A DNA stretch of 30,486 bases from NCBI GenBank assembly GCA_019677205.1, contig JAAMXY010001173.1:1-30486 (forward strand), read 5' to 3'. Source of the DNA: Pinguiococcus pyrenoidosus (lineage: Eukaryota; Sar; Pinguiophyceae; Pinguiochrysidales; Pinguiochrysidaceae). The notes below the pieces were generated by a model. It searched no databases. It had not been told where the DNA came from and was given only the letters and a program-made list of their open reading frames with translations. This document shows positions 1 to 10,572 of this stretch, one piece after another (position 1 is the first letter of the stretch; every line of letters begins with the position of its first letter). Both the position numbers and the translations under genes were made by a program.

Positions 1-77
1 TTGAGGCTTGAGGCTTGAGACTTGAGGCTTGAGGCTTGAGACTTGAGGCTTGAGACTTGAGGCTCGAAGCTTGGACA
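1..77. repeat. Heptanucleotide tandem repeat (TTGAGGC/TTGAGAC)
   Basis: About nine clean 7-nt units at 1-63 alternate between TTGAGGC and TTGAGAC, then decay into degenerate copies to about 77. The array continues past the window's left edge. The unit length equals that of plant-type telomere repeats, but the sequence differs. The minus-strand frame entering from the glycosyltransferase gene stays open through the array. Confidence 0.9.
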
Positions 78-2952
78 CACGAAGAAGTTGTGGCAACGAC
101 GATCTAGAGTCGAGCCAAATCGTTAATGTCTCTCTCGTTCGACGAACAGGAACTTGAGATACTCGTGGCAAGCCGCCGTGGCTGCTTGTCGCACCGCTGG
201 CTCGACAAACGCGGTATCTGTCCCGTGTGGTTCGTAGAACCCCAGATCGAAAGGAATCTACATGGAAACGGCGCGGTGAGCTACGCATCCTCCTTTTCCC
301 GGCAACGAGCACTTCCTGCACCTCGATCGTGTGCCTCGCACCGCCTTGCGGCAAGCCGCCGGTGAACATGGCCATGACGAACTTCACGTGGGTGTTCAGC
401 ACCGTCGCCATGACACCGAAGCTGCTGCTTCCCACCTAGCACAAGAGAGGGGTTTCCTTGAGGCGCGACTCAACGCGCATTGATTCGAAGTGCCGCACAC
501 AGACGTACCACAAGAACATCGGCGTTGGCCATGACGTCCAGCGTCGCGTCTGCGCTGAGGATCGGCATCTTCACCTGGTTCACTCGCATGCTTAGAGCTG
601 TGGGCAACATGCTCAAGCTAGCGATCACGGTGTCAAGGCTGCCACGGCGTACCTGAAGCTCGAGATCTTCCACGAGACGCTTGAGCAGCAGAAGCTCGTC
701 GTCGGTTTCCATGTCTCCATCCGACACGATCACCACCTCGAGCTGGTAGTTCTTGTCTTCCTCCTTGTTGAGTCTATCTAGAGCTGCCGCGGTGGCCTCC
801 ACTGCGAAGAGCGGCCAAGGAGGCCCGATGTGCTTCGCCTGGGAAACGATCGAGATAGAGTCTCAGCGGGCTGGCAACCGTACATCATCCTGCGCTTGTC
901 AGTGTGCGGAAACCTACCGCCCATTCTTCGCTACAGGATCCACTGACGAGGTTGCATTTTTTCACGTCGCCCAGGCGATAGTGCACCACTACCACGAAGA
1001 CGTGCTCGCGCCCTTTCCAGTACTCTCGCCCAACGTCGAGCAGCTGGGGCGAGGTGCTTGGCGGGGCATCTTAGCCAAAAACGAAGGGTGATGAGCAATG
1101 CGAGGGAAAGCGCAGCGGATCCAGACGTTGCGTCCTGAGCCTTACCATTCTGCAGCGCGTAGAAATGGTGCGTGAGATGAGCGCGCGACACGTGCACGAG
1201 AGAGAGCAGCTGCTGCGGAAGCTCGTCTTTCTCGACGCGCAGCTCCAGCGTGTCCCGGTACGCCTTCGAGATCACATCAATCGTCCCCTCCCAGTGGAAA
1301 TGATACCCGGTCTGCAACGATCAGCGTCGAAACACAGCCGATTGAGCTCTTTTGCTCAACTCGAGCCAGCCGTGGCGACGACGTACCGATGCGGTGGACC
1401 CCAACACGAGTATATCACATATTCGCAGCACCTCGCCGGCCTCTTCGAGTTCGGCCTCGGTGAGCGTGAACCAGTCGCTGGTCATCGGTCGCCTAGGGCA
1501 AGAAGTTGGGACTGAGCTCTGCTGGAGCACACCGAGCAGACAGAGGAAGATTGCACACCTCTGCAAGCAGGTATTCTTCGCGTGCTTGGCACATGGCAGC
1601 AGCACATTCTCCAGAATCTTTGCGTCCTCCTCAACGGACTCTGGAAGGTAGTCGATGGCTCCGGATGCCTCCGAGAACAGCAGGTCCACTGGTGCTTCGC
1701 TGTTCGGCCGAAGCGACTGCATGATCGGTGCGCTGTCTGCCGAGGGCGGGACAGAAAAAGCGAAGCATTGAGCAGTGCGTCGAGTCCGCCAGGCTCGGCT
1801 GGTTGCGTCTCCTCACATTCCGAAGCGTCAGGAATCAGCTCTCCAAAGGAACCGAAGGGCATGGCCAAGCTTGCTGCGATCTCATTCCAGACGTTGTGGT
1901 CCAAGTCCTCAGCGTCCCGCGTGCTCTCTCGGACACGCGCCCGCAGCTCCCGGAGGCGCAGTTCCAGCTCGTCCATCGCGACTAGCTGCATCTTCCCGTC
2001 GGCTCCGCGCACGGGCACCTGGAACATGCCCCTTTTCTGGTCTTGCCTACCGAAAAAATCGCAGCGGCGTCCTCTGCGGGGCAGTAGACTCTCCGTGGTC
2101 TCGCCTTCGGGCAGGAAGGACGCCCCGACGGAAGTGATGAAGTGCCCCTCCTCGTGCAGCAGGTAGGCCTGGTCGTCCACCGTCGTCGGCTCGCACACCA
2201 TCGGAAGCACGCGATTCTGCCTGAGAATGCAGAACCAACACGTTACAGACGCACAGAGTCCAACAAGCAGGTGGACAGGGGAATCGGAAGGAGCACCTTC
2301 GCATGACCAGGAGGATCGCCCACCAGACGCGTTCGGACTCGAAGAAGTCCTGGAAGTGGTCCAGCGCAGAATGCGTTCCGAAATCCAAGTACCTGTCAAT
2401 GGAAGAGCGACAAGATCCCTCAACCTTCGATCGTCCGCAGCGCCAGCGCCGGCCTCGAGCCTTCTTGCGAGGTTTTCGTTTTTCCCGTCGCATCCCTGCG
2501 TTACACACCTGATGCTGGAGGACATGAAGGGCGGGAAGACGTAGGTGTAGTTCTTCGCCACCGCGTAGTCCAACGCCAGGTTGACGTATCCGAACGAGTT
2601 TCCATAGCCTCCTTGGAATGGTCCGCTCGTGGTCATGCAGACGGAAGCATCTCCCTCAATCCGGGCTCGAAAGTCCTCGATCAGCTTCTGCTCTTCGCCG
2701 CTGGCCTCTAGAATGCGTCTTCGAATGGATCTCAACTCCTCCTCACGGCCACATCCTGCCCCTACAGAGCACTTTCCAAGAGCGCAGCAAGAGCGAATGA
2801 GATTCCCGAGACCGAGAACGCAGCGACTCCAGGAGAACACGAAGGCGCGTTACCTCGGAGTCTTCCTTCCCGAGGGAAGCTGTCTCCGATCGAAGGGATG
2901 GAAGATCCAACGAGAAGACAACGAGAGCCAGAAGCTGGCGAATATACAACAT
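1..2952 (-). CDS. Fucosyltransferase-like glycosyltransferase, secretory pathway; 3' end beyond the window
   Basis: Ten exons were rebuilt: 2854-2952, 2509-2741, 2297-2392, 1817-2220, 1559-1736, 1432-1492, 1146-1311, 918-1069, 509-838 and 435 down to the window edge. All join at GT-AG sites with matching phase. The ATG at 2952 opens a signal peptide or anchor (MLYIRQLLALVVFSLDLPS), which suggests a Golgi/ER enzyme. Three landmarks fit nucleotide-sugar fucosyltransferases: a G-G-Y-G-N stretch near residues 77-81, H-Y-R-L-G-D at about 442-447 (the HxRxGD motif), and ADVLV-VGSSSFG at about 569-580, joined across the last intron. At least 573 residues precede the last exon, which stays open to position 1, so the C-terminus is unknown. 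The weakest junction is the acceptor at 2742. The acceptor sugar and linkage cannot be read from the sequence. Another GT-B enzyme of the HxRxGD group remains possible. Confidence 0.68.
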
Positions 2953-3329
2953 GGCCAGAGGCGCACTGGCGCGCGGGTACCGAGCTGCGCAGCGATTCCA
3001 TTCTTTCCTTCCTCCACCTTCCACTTCCAATGCGACAGACACCAGACTGCGATCTACTGTACAGTGCTTGTACCGGTGCACTCGATAGCAGCTGCATTAT
3101 TTCATGGATAATCTACAGCCTAGTCACCATAGTGGCCACACCAGTCGCTATAGTGTCCACCCGATACTGTAGTTGCCATCGAGATGGATCCATCTGTCAC
3201 GTCAACGACCCGAGCTTTCCCGCGCTTTTTGTTGGATTCAAAGCGGCAGTAAAGCTCCGCAGATTTGGAGCTCACAAGACTACGTTCCTTTCGGTTGGCG
3301 CCGCGCAGCCCGGGTATGGAAAGCTGAGA
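2953..3329. promoter_or_regulatory. Divergent intergenic region between the glycosyltransferase and GCP2
   Basis: These 377 nt separate two start codons pointing away from each other, so they probably hold both promoters. They contain the perfect palindrome ACTGTACAGT at 3056-3065, a second TACTGTA at 3165-3171, and two degenerate copies of about 20 bp with core ATAGTGKCCAC at 3122-3141 and 3143-3161. No TATA box is obvious. An open frame crosses the region in phase with GCP2, but it has no family similarity and I treat it as untranslated. Confidence 0.55.
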
Positions 3330-6178
3330 ATGGCTCAGACATTGGAAAACCTCCTCCGGGACCTCAGCGCGGCGCTCGGCGCGTCGCAGGTGAGAAGGAC
3401 CACGCTCTGGCAATGGAGCCTCACCGTGGAGTGGCCTTCTGACAGAAGCATCTCTTTGGGTTCACAGCCGTCTCCGGCGAAGCTTCAGCTTTGCTCCAGC
3501 ATATTAAGTAGCAGGCTTGGAGAGGGCGCTCGACTTGATTCCCTGTCCCTGAGGCGCCGAGCGCAGCGCATCGCGAGATCCAAGAATGCGTCCGCATCGT
3601 CGACGCTTCGCCTTGAAGAGCTTCTGCGGAGGCTGGAGGCCCTCAGCGGTGCCAGTGACTCGGTGCTCAAGCGGCACAAAAGCCTCGTGGCGCTCCTCTG
3701 TCGAGTCTCCGAGGAGCAGAGGGCGGAAGCAGTCGCGTTGGCTCCGCTGTTCCGAGCGAACCCCCCTCCCGGCGAAGAATCCGTCTCGCCGCCGGCGGAC
3801 GGGCCGCAGATGATTGCAGAGCGATACTCGTTTGAGAAGCGAGAGCCGGTCCCGGAGTCGTTGGGACCCTCTCCGCTGCCGGAGCTCCGGGGGACGCTGG
3901 AGGCCGAGCAGCTCATCCTGCGCGACGTTGTTTTCGCACTGCAAGGGATCGAGGGAACCTATTTGCACTTCAATCCGATTGCCGACGGCTTCGAGATTGA
4001 TCAAGGTCTTGACCTGGATCAGGGCCAGCGCTTCCTGGTCCTCGCGATGGCGGAAGGCGGGTGGTTGTACCGACGGATCTCCAACTACATCTCCCTGAGG
4101 AGCAAGCAGCCCTTGACCGAGGCCCTCCCAGAAGTAAGCGATTCCCTCACGGAACCTCCGAGCATCCTGCTTGCGCCGGGGGGCCTTGTCGCAGAGGCGT
4201 TCTGCTCTGCCGTGCAGGAGTACCTGAACGAGCTCTTCCGTTTCCTGGCAGTCCTGGACAGCAAGGTGCAGGCGCCGCAGAGCACCTCCGATTCCTCTCC
4301 ATCCCGAGAGAGGATGACCTTGAAGCGGCTGTACGTGTACTTGCAGGAGCCGCTCCGCAATCTCAGCCTCATCGCAAGTCTTTGCGATGCCGTGGGACCT
4401 CTCAAAGGTGGTGCCATCCTCACGATCCTGCACCAGCACTCTCGGCACGGCGATCCCGGAACCAGCAGCTTCTTGCGGCGTGTCCTGCGCAAGTGCTTGG
4501 CACCGCTCTTCGAGCAGTTGGCCCATTGGCTCGAAGAAGGGGAGCTTCGGGATCCCCATCAGGAGTTCTTCGTGCGCGAGCAAGGCACCAGCCCCGAGCT
4601 GCTCTGGGAAGAGGGCTACGTGTTCATCGAAGAGCTTTTCCCGTCGTTCCTCGGACGAGCGCTGGGCAAGATCGTGCTCAAAGTCGGCAAGGGCATCAAC
4701 TTTCTGCGCACGTGCTGCGGAGATACCGACTTCACGCAGCCGGAGGAAGTGAAGGGGCAGCTTCGACTCCTTCGGGAGCTCGGGGCGACCGCCCACCCAG
4801 CCGCTCCGGAGCGGGACCTCGTTGATGCGCTTGTTGATGGGGAGCGTGATGAGATCGACTGTCTTGTGCAAACGGCTGCGGAGGCCGTGAACAACCGGGT
4901 GAAGGATCAGATGCTCAACGAGTGGGGTCTTGTCAAGCATTTGGATGCGCTCAAGCGGTTCCTTCTGCTGGGGCAGGGGGATTTTGTCGAGCCGCTGATC
5001 AACGCAATTGGGCCGGAGCTCAGCAAGCGAGCCTCGCAGGTGTATCGCCACAATCTCACCGGAGCGGTGGACGGAGCTGTGCGGGGCTCAAACGCCGCCT
5101 TCATCTACTCCAGCGACGTGCTGGAGCGCGTCGGCGTCCGCCTGCTCGAGGCGTCGCCCGGGGACTCGGGCTGGGAGGTCTTTACGCTCGACTACTACGT
5201 GAGCAAGCCCCTCGACGGGGTCATCAACCCGATGGCACAGCTGTCCTATCGGCGGATCTTCCACTTCCTTTGGCGCATCAAGCGAGTAGAGTGGCAGCTT
5301 GGCGAAGGCTGGCGGCAGCACATGGCCGCTGCGCATGTCCGGATCGAAAAGCATCTCCCCGGCACTCGTGCTTTGCTGCACGCGGCTTCCCTTGTGCAGG
5401 GGCAGATGGTGCATGTCGTCAGCAACTTGAACAGCTACGTGATGTTTGAGGTCCTAGAAAGCGAGTGGCGCCATGTCGCCGAGCGAATCGGCGAGGCTCG
5501 GGATATGGATGAGATCGTGGCGGCGCACCAGCAGTACATCCACAACATCTTCGCCAAGATTCTCCTCCGAGAAGAGGAGTCCGACCTCGCGGAGCTGCTC
5601 CAGAAGGTTCTCGACGCCATAGGCTCCTTCTGCAATTGCCAGAACGCCTTGTTCGCGAGCGCATTCGGAGAGATCGCTCGACGCCATGCCTCGGCAAAGC
5701 CGCCGAAGAACAGCTCCATCCAGGCCGCATCGACGTCGTCCTCGTTTTCCTTTGACGTGAATGGGAGCCGCTCGGCGGCCAGCCTTACGGAGGATTGGGA
5801 TCTTGGGGTGCCGCAAAGGTGCGTAGCCGTCCCACGAGTATCTTGAAATCACGCAGGCATCCTAAAGTCACGTCGTGGCAATCGCCCTGGCCAGGTTCTT
5901 GGATAGTATAAAGATGAGTGCGTCGGTCTTTGAGGAGGTAGGAACAAAGCACTCCCTCTCTCCAGCAGCTTCCTTTGTTTCTGACGCATCTCGTAGGCTT
6001 TGAAGGATTTGATAGTGGCGCTCGAGGACAACATGAAAGGTAAGAGCAACCGCAAAGCGGAGGTCTCTTCCACCGTGACCGTCCTTTGCACGCAGGAGCG
6101 GAGATGCTGAAGACTATGGCATATCGTCTCAACTTCAACGGGTACTACAGCCGCGATAGTACGCTGCTGAGCTCATGA
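3330..6178 (+). CDS. TUBGCP2: Gamma-tubulin complex component 2 (Spc97/GCP2 family)
   Basis: GCP2 is a core subunit of the gamma-tubulin small complex, which nucleates microtubules at spindle poles or basal bodies. Exons: 3330-3389, 3468 to about 5837, 5997-6039 and 6096-6178, giving about 851 residues. The N-terminal GRIP1 part starts near residue 165 (LILRDVVFALQGIEGTYLHF) and includes LKRLYVYLQEPLRNLSLIAS, GGAILTILHQHS and EFFV. The gamma-tubulin-binding GRIP2 part follows from about residue 490 (LKRFLLLGQGDFVEPL, FTLDYYVSKPLDGVI, RLNFNGYYSRD near the end). The ATG at 3330 was chosen because exon 1 then ends at a strong GTGAG donor. The 78-nt first intron is in frame and stop-free, so its removal is inferred. 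The second donor is uncertain: GT at 5838 and GT at 5808 both fit phase 0. The family assignment is firm; GCP2 is preferred over GCP3. Confidence 0.9.
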
Positions 6179-6368
6179 TGCTAGTGGTTGCAAGGGCGCC
6201 CTTCTTTCAAGTGTGTCCTCGCACGACTTGTCCTTTCTGCGTGTTTCAGCTCCTGTGAACAGTCTTCACCCGAACAGACCGGAGAGAAAAGAGCATTCTT
6301 GCTCAGCTTTCTCCATGGTGCGGCCTCGTGTGTTGTGTCTGTGCATGCCATTCCACGCCACATCCTCC

Positions 6369-8778
6369 CTACCCCTCCTCTTTATCCATGATGTCTGTAC
6401 ATGTGACAAACGATGGGGGACGCTTCGCCAGCGGTGCTGCCACGCGGTCCATCTCGAACTTGGTCCGATCGGAACTGAGCGATCCAAAGGAGCTCCCCGG
6501 TCCACGAAGGCTGTTGTCCCCCCTGAGGGACACGTAGGAGCCCTCGCGGTCCTCGAAGCAGGCGCCAAAGCTCATGGACCCTGCGCATGCACAGCAGCAA
6601 CCATGACACAAAAGGATGAGTACAGGTCGAAGAGCTCCACAGGGGTAAGGGTTGCTCACCGTCGGACATGCGATCCCCTTCCGTAAGCTCCTTTACAAAT
6701 TCCGCCGAGCTTCGAGCGTGCGAGCCGCAGCTTTCCTTCTTCGACCCCAGCGCGTCGGAGTTCGAGAAGGAACCTTGCAGCAGGGCAAGTCCGATCGCGG
6801 CCTGGCTGCTTATGGAATCTAGATCGTCGGAGGCATACTCGATCGAAGACGTGCCGTCCGACTTGCGCAGCTCCTTTCTAGTGTCGACCTCCATGTCCGA
6901 AGAGTCCGACCCCGACGCTTCCCAATCTTCGGCCTTCCTCTTCGTCCACCCGAGCGGAGCTGCCTTGCCCGCCTCCACATGCTTGTCCTTGCGTCGGGCT
7001 CGCGCTTGCGTCTCCGGAGGTGCGTCCGGGTGGCGCTGCGCCGGCAAGTTTGCGAAGGTGCGGCGAGCCACCGGGGCACGGGCACGTCGAGGCTCCTCCG
7101 AGAAGCCGCCATGTGCGTTCAACAACCGATGAGGCGCCTCGCGGCGCTCTCCCAGGGAACTATCATACCCGACGTTTCTCCGCGCCTGCAGATATCTCTC
7201 TCTCCAGTGGTAGTCGTCTCCGCCATCTTCAATGGGACACACCAGATAAGCTGGGGCCGCCACCTTAGAACACTCCTTCGTGAGCGTCTTACCGGAGTCA
7301 ATGTCCACTCCGGGCGCCATGCCATGGCGCTGGCTCGTGTTGAAAGCGTGCTCATGGGTGCGGACGCGGCTTTGAGCGGGCTGCTCGTTCCACGAGTTTC
7401 TCTGGAGGACGAACCGCGCAGCCGCGGGATGCTCTTCGAAAGACGCTGCGCGGTGCAGATGCGCTGCATGCTCGCCTGAAAATCCGATGGACAGTATGAG
7501 CCTGAGGCCATGCATCCCTTCTTCTCGTTGGAACCGCAAAGGCTTACCATGCGTGTATGGTGTTGTATCCAACGATCGGTGACGGGCCAGACCTATCGGA
7601 TGCGCTATCCCGTGCCCTCCCGCATCCGCATGTACATTCGTCTGCGAAGGCGCGACTTGCTCAGCTTGGCCACACGCGAAAAGCACGCCGATGCACCGGG
7701 TGACTCACGTGATACAGAACCCCTCCGTTGGCGAGGGCTTGCGGGATGAATCGCCGGTCTTCGATGAATGCTCTGCGCGACCTAGCATCGGCGGTCTCGG
7801 CGGCGGACAGCTCGCCTCGGAGCCACCTCTCGGCGGCGGCCTCCTTGGCGTAGTTCGAGAGGCGTTCTCGAGCGGCCTCGTCTGCGAAGGCGGCGACATC
7901 GGGGTCCATGAGATGCGCCCGCTTCCTATAATTCTCCAGGTCCCCCGCGTGAACCAGCTGCGGGTGTTGCCTGAGCAGCTGCATCTGCGTCAAGAAGGTA
8001 CTGACATTGCGCAGCACGCGGCCCTTCTGCGGCTCTGACGCATTCGGAGTCACCATGGTGGGCGGCAGCTGCATGGGCTCCATGGCTGCGATCGCATCTC
8101 GATCCAAAGACGGCACGGGCGGCGGCAGGAGAACAGGAACCCTCGGGGCGATCGGCGCGTTCATGCGGCCGTCCGACTTCTTTGGATCGATCGGATCGAT
8201 CGGATCCACCAACGGTTCGTCTTTTTTCGACTCGGCGTCGGCGGATTTCTCTTCCGTGGACGTCTCTCCTCCCTCGGAGGAAGGCTCCCCGCTGCTCGAG
8301 CGAGTTTGAAGCGTCTCTCGATTCCGGTACGCCTGTGGAAAGAAGACAGGCATGTCGGTGAGCTGGGAGGGGCGCCCATTGGGGGGCTGCCTTGAGCTTC
8401 CAACGTTCACGCGCGCTTCCAGGCGCCTCCGTGGAATTGGGACTCCTCGAACAGCTTACCAGAACTTTGGGCGTAGGCCGCCAACCGCCGTGCTTGCGAT
8501 CGCAATGCTTCGCCAGGTTGGAGCTGTTGTGGTAGCACTTGTGCGGACTGAACGGACATCGGAAGCTGCCATCCGGGCGCTTGTACTGCGACCAGTCTGC
8601 CCGCACTCGTCTCCTGTGGGAATGGTCGAGAAGACGACGAAAGAAGAAGGGTCAGACTGAATTCTGGAGCGCCACACCTCTTGAGTAGCGCTTTCGGTGC
8701 GCCGACTTACGGTTGCCTCTCCTTGGTGAAGCGAAAGGGCGGTAGGAACAGGGGAGGCACCGGAAACTGCGGGATCAT
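6369..8778 (-). CDS. Unnamed protein with one C2H2-like zinc finger, probably nuclear
   Basis: Seven exons join cleanly in phase: 8711-8778, 8460-8613, 7709-8332, 7548-7641, 7293-7475, 6660-7226 and 6369-6580. They give 633 residues. Near the N-terminus is a finger-like segment, C42-x6-C49-x9-H59-x4-H64 (FRCPFSPHKCYHNSSNLAKH), within YKRPDGSFRCPF. A low-complexity region follows, with a DPIDPIDP repeat and a proline cluster (VPVLLPPPVPSL). Next comes a charged helical stretch (EAAAERWLRGELSAAETADA, RSRRAFIEDRRFIPQALA). The C-terminal half has YHWRERYLQARRN, Lys/Arg-rich TKRKAEDWEAS and Ser/Asp-rich patches that could be nuclear-localisation and phosphorylation regions. No catalytic domain was recognised. 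The finger suggests DNA or RNA binding, as inference only. The ATG at 8778 is the first that fits the exon-1 frame and its GTAAGT donor; an upstream 5' exon is possible. It converges on GCP2 with 190 nt between stops. Confidence 0.72.
8187..8206. repeat. Short GGATCGATC tandem repeat in coding DNA
   Basis: The run GGATCGATC is repeated about twice plus a part. It encodes Asp-Pro-Ile repeats in the zinc-finger protein on the minus strand. It is short and probably a slippage product. Confidence 0.6.
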
Positions 8779-10572
8779 GGCCTGTGACGGGCCGTGACCT
8801 TTCCGGTCGCCGTCCACTAATGTACAGACGCTTTTCCGAGGCGCCCGAGGCCTGCCGAGTGGAGCTCTTCCGCTCAGAACGATGCGACGCCCTCCACGGA
8901 GACCCAACAGGCGCTCCAGACTCTGTTACTGCAAACTTCGGGGAAGCGCCGAGTGGCACGGCACGCCAGTGCTAACTGTCAAAGTGCGTGGAGGCCACAC
9001 CGTGCGAATACACTTCTCAGGACGACACTCCGGTGCGCTCCATTCCGCGAGGCAGGCCTCGAAGAAGGGTGGTCGGCTGAAGCGGCTTCTCTCTTCTCAA
9101 ATCGCGCGTCAGGCCCCGCTCGGAGGAGCACGTAATGTTGAGGAGTACGAATGGCTCCGACGCGGTGTTTGCGAAGGCGTCAGGACACTGTCTTCAAGTG
9201 CAGATCTGAGCCTGACAGCCTTCGGAGCGTCGCGTCCCTTCAGCGCACCTGAGCGTGGCGGAGGTTCACAGCGGCACGGCCGGGAATGTTGACGCGGGAT
9301 GTGAAAGCTAGCTCAGGAGAAATGAAAGGTTTTGTTGAGCGGAAGGAGAGCCTAGTTCCCGGACATTCTTTGCCTCGGAGCAGAGCTATGAAGAAAGTCA
9401 TGCTACGAGCTCGGGCCAAAGGTTTGTTCCGGAGCGGCCGAGGGGATCTGTTGCGCTCTATTAGAGGGCTCGGCAGGACATCATGTTTTCACCGGGTCAC
9501 GCTCTTGGTCCGGCTGAAGCGTCGGGGCGTACCAATCGCAAAGGCATGTGCCATGCTGCCGGTCAAGCGTAGATCCTTTAGCAGACAAGCTTTGACAATG
9601 CCTAGATTGTTCAGCCGCGACACTGATCATATTTCCTGGTGGAAGGATTGGACGAATATCATCTCGAAGGAAGCTGGCCAATGGCGTACTCCCAGTCTGG
9701 CGATAATCGGCTTTTTGGGCACGCAGCTTTCAGCTCTTCCTGGGTAGCTCGGCTGGAAGGGCAGGAGCTCCGGTGATATGGCGAGTGATGCCACGCTCCA
9801 GCCAGACAGGCAGACGCCAAGATCGTTCCAGGCAGGGATGCCTCAGGGACATGGCCTAAGTATTCCGTCCCCGAAGGTTCCCTCCGTGCCATCAACCAGA
9901 ATCAGTGCCGCGAGCCTCGAAACTCGACTCCATACAATCCAAGAAGAGGAACGACACTGCAACCCGGGAAGGTTTTTCCTACAGTACGTCTACTGGGCGA
10001 TCACGGGAGCGGCGTTCATGGAATGGCGCTCGCGGCAGGAAGCAGGATCCGTGCGGAGCAATCGGTGATTGGCCTGGGAACATCGAAGAGGGTGCAGACT
10101 GTTGTATCTGTATCACTGTTTCTACAGTACGCCATCATTAGTTGTACTTTCTCAAACCAGAAACAGCACCACGGCACGTCTTATTAGATACTTGTTTGCG
10201 ATTATGCCCAACTCTAGGGCCGTGTTTGCCTGAAATCGCCCTCAGTGGGAAGGCGTTCAAGTCGCTGCTGGACGCACCGAAGGTGGCGTCGATGAGTGCA
10301 AAGTCTCTCGCGTGAGGGTGTGTGTGATAAGTAGGTCCCTTGAGGCCTGTCGCGAGGCTGATGCGAGTTGGTTGCCATAGTTTGTTCTTCATGGGTGTTG
10401 AGCTCCATTTCTTCTTGAACACGGACAGCCGGCCGTCCAGGCTTTCGAGTTTCTTCGGAAACAGAGGCAGCCTCGTCGACGCGATCGACGGGGCCAGGGG
10501 CGACGAACGCCCTGCCAAACATCTGCCAAACATCTGCCGCTGCCGCAGCTGTTGTCTCTGTTCGGAACTCTC
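8779..10572. other. 1.8-kb stretch without a recognised gene
   Basis: It lies upstream of the zinc-finger gene and downstream of the dehydrogenase, both on the minus strand. The longest frames, a 153-codon plus-strand frame at 9286-9747 and a 131-codon minus-strand frame at 10138-10533, look compositionally random and match no family I know. Two copies of CTACAGTACG lie at 9979-9988 and 10122-10131. A 12-nt tandem duplication (CCAAACATCTGC twice) lies near 10515-10543. The region could hold a long 5' leader of the zinc-finger gene, an untranslated RNA, or an unrecognised spliced gene. Confidence 0.6.

Noticed and set aside
1-77. Telomere
   Set aside because: The unit is 7 nt but TTGAGGC/TTGAGAC differs from TTTAGGG-type repeats and coding DNA follows immediately.
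2743-2840. Glycosyltransferase start at 2840 giving a 452-codon frame
   Set aside because: The first codon there is GTG and the segment is an intron in the spliced model; the ATG at 2952 gives a clear signal peptide.
2898-3329. N-terminal extension of GCP2 by about 144 residues
   Set aside because: It would overlap the glycosyltransferase's first exon and promoter, lacks family similarity, and the ATG at 3330 gives a normal GCP2 start with a good exon-1 donor.
3504-5051. 515-codon open frame antisense to GCP2
   Set aside because: Shadow of the GCP2 coding frame; composition is biased and no family is recognisable.
9286-9747. 153-codon plus-strand frame as a gene
   Set aside because: No family similarity, no targeting or domain pattern, and no splice-supported extension.
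10138-10533. Extra 3' exon of the dehydrogenase beyond the stop at 10573
   Set aside because: A GTAAGC donor is present, but the only plausible downstream acceptor gives an Arg-rich unrelated sequence; the family normally ends where the current frame stops.
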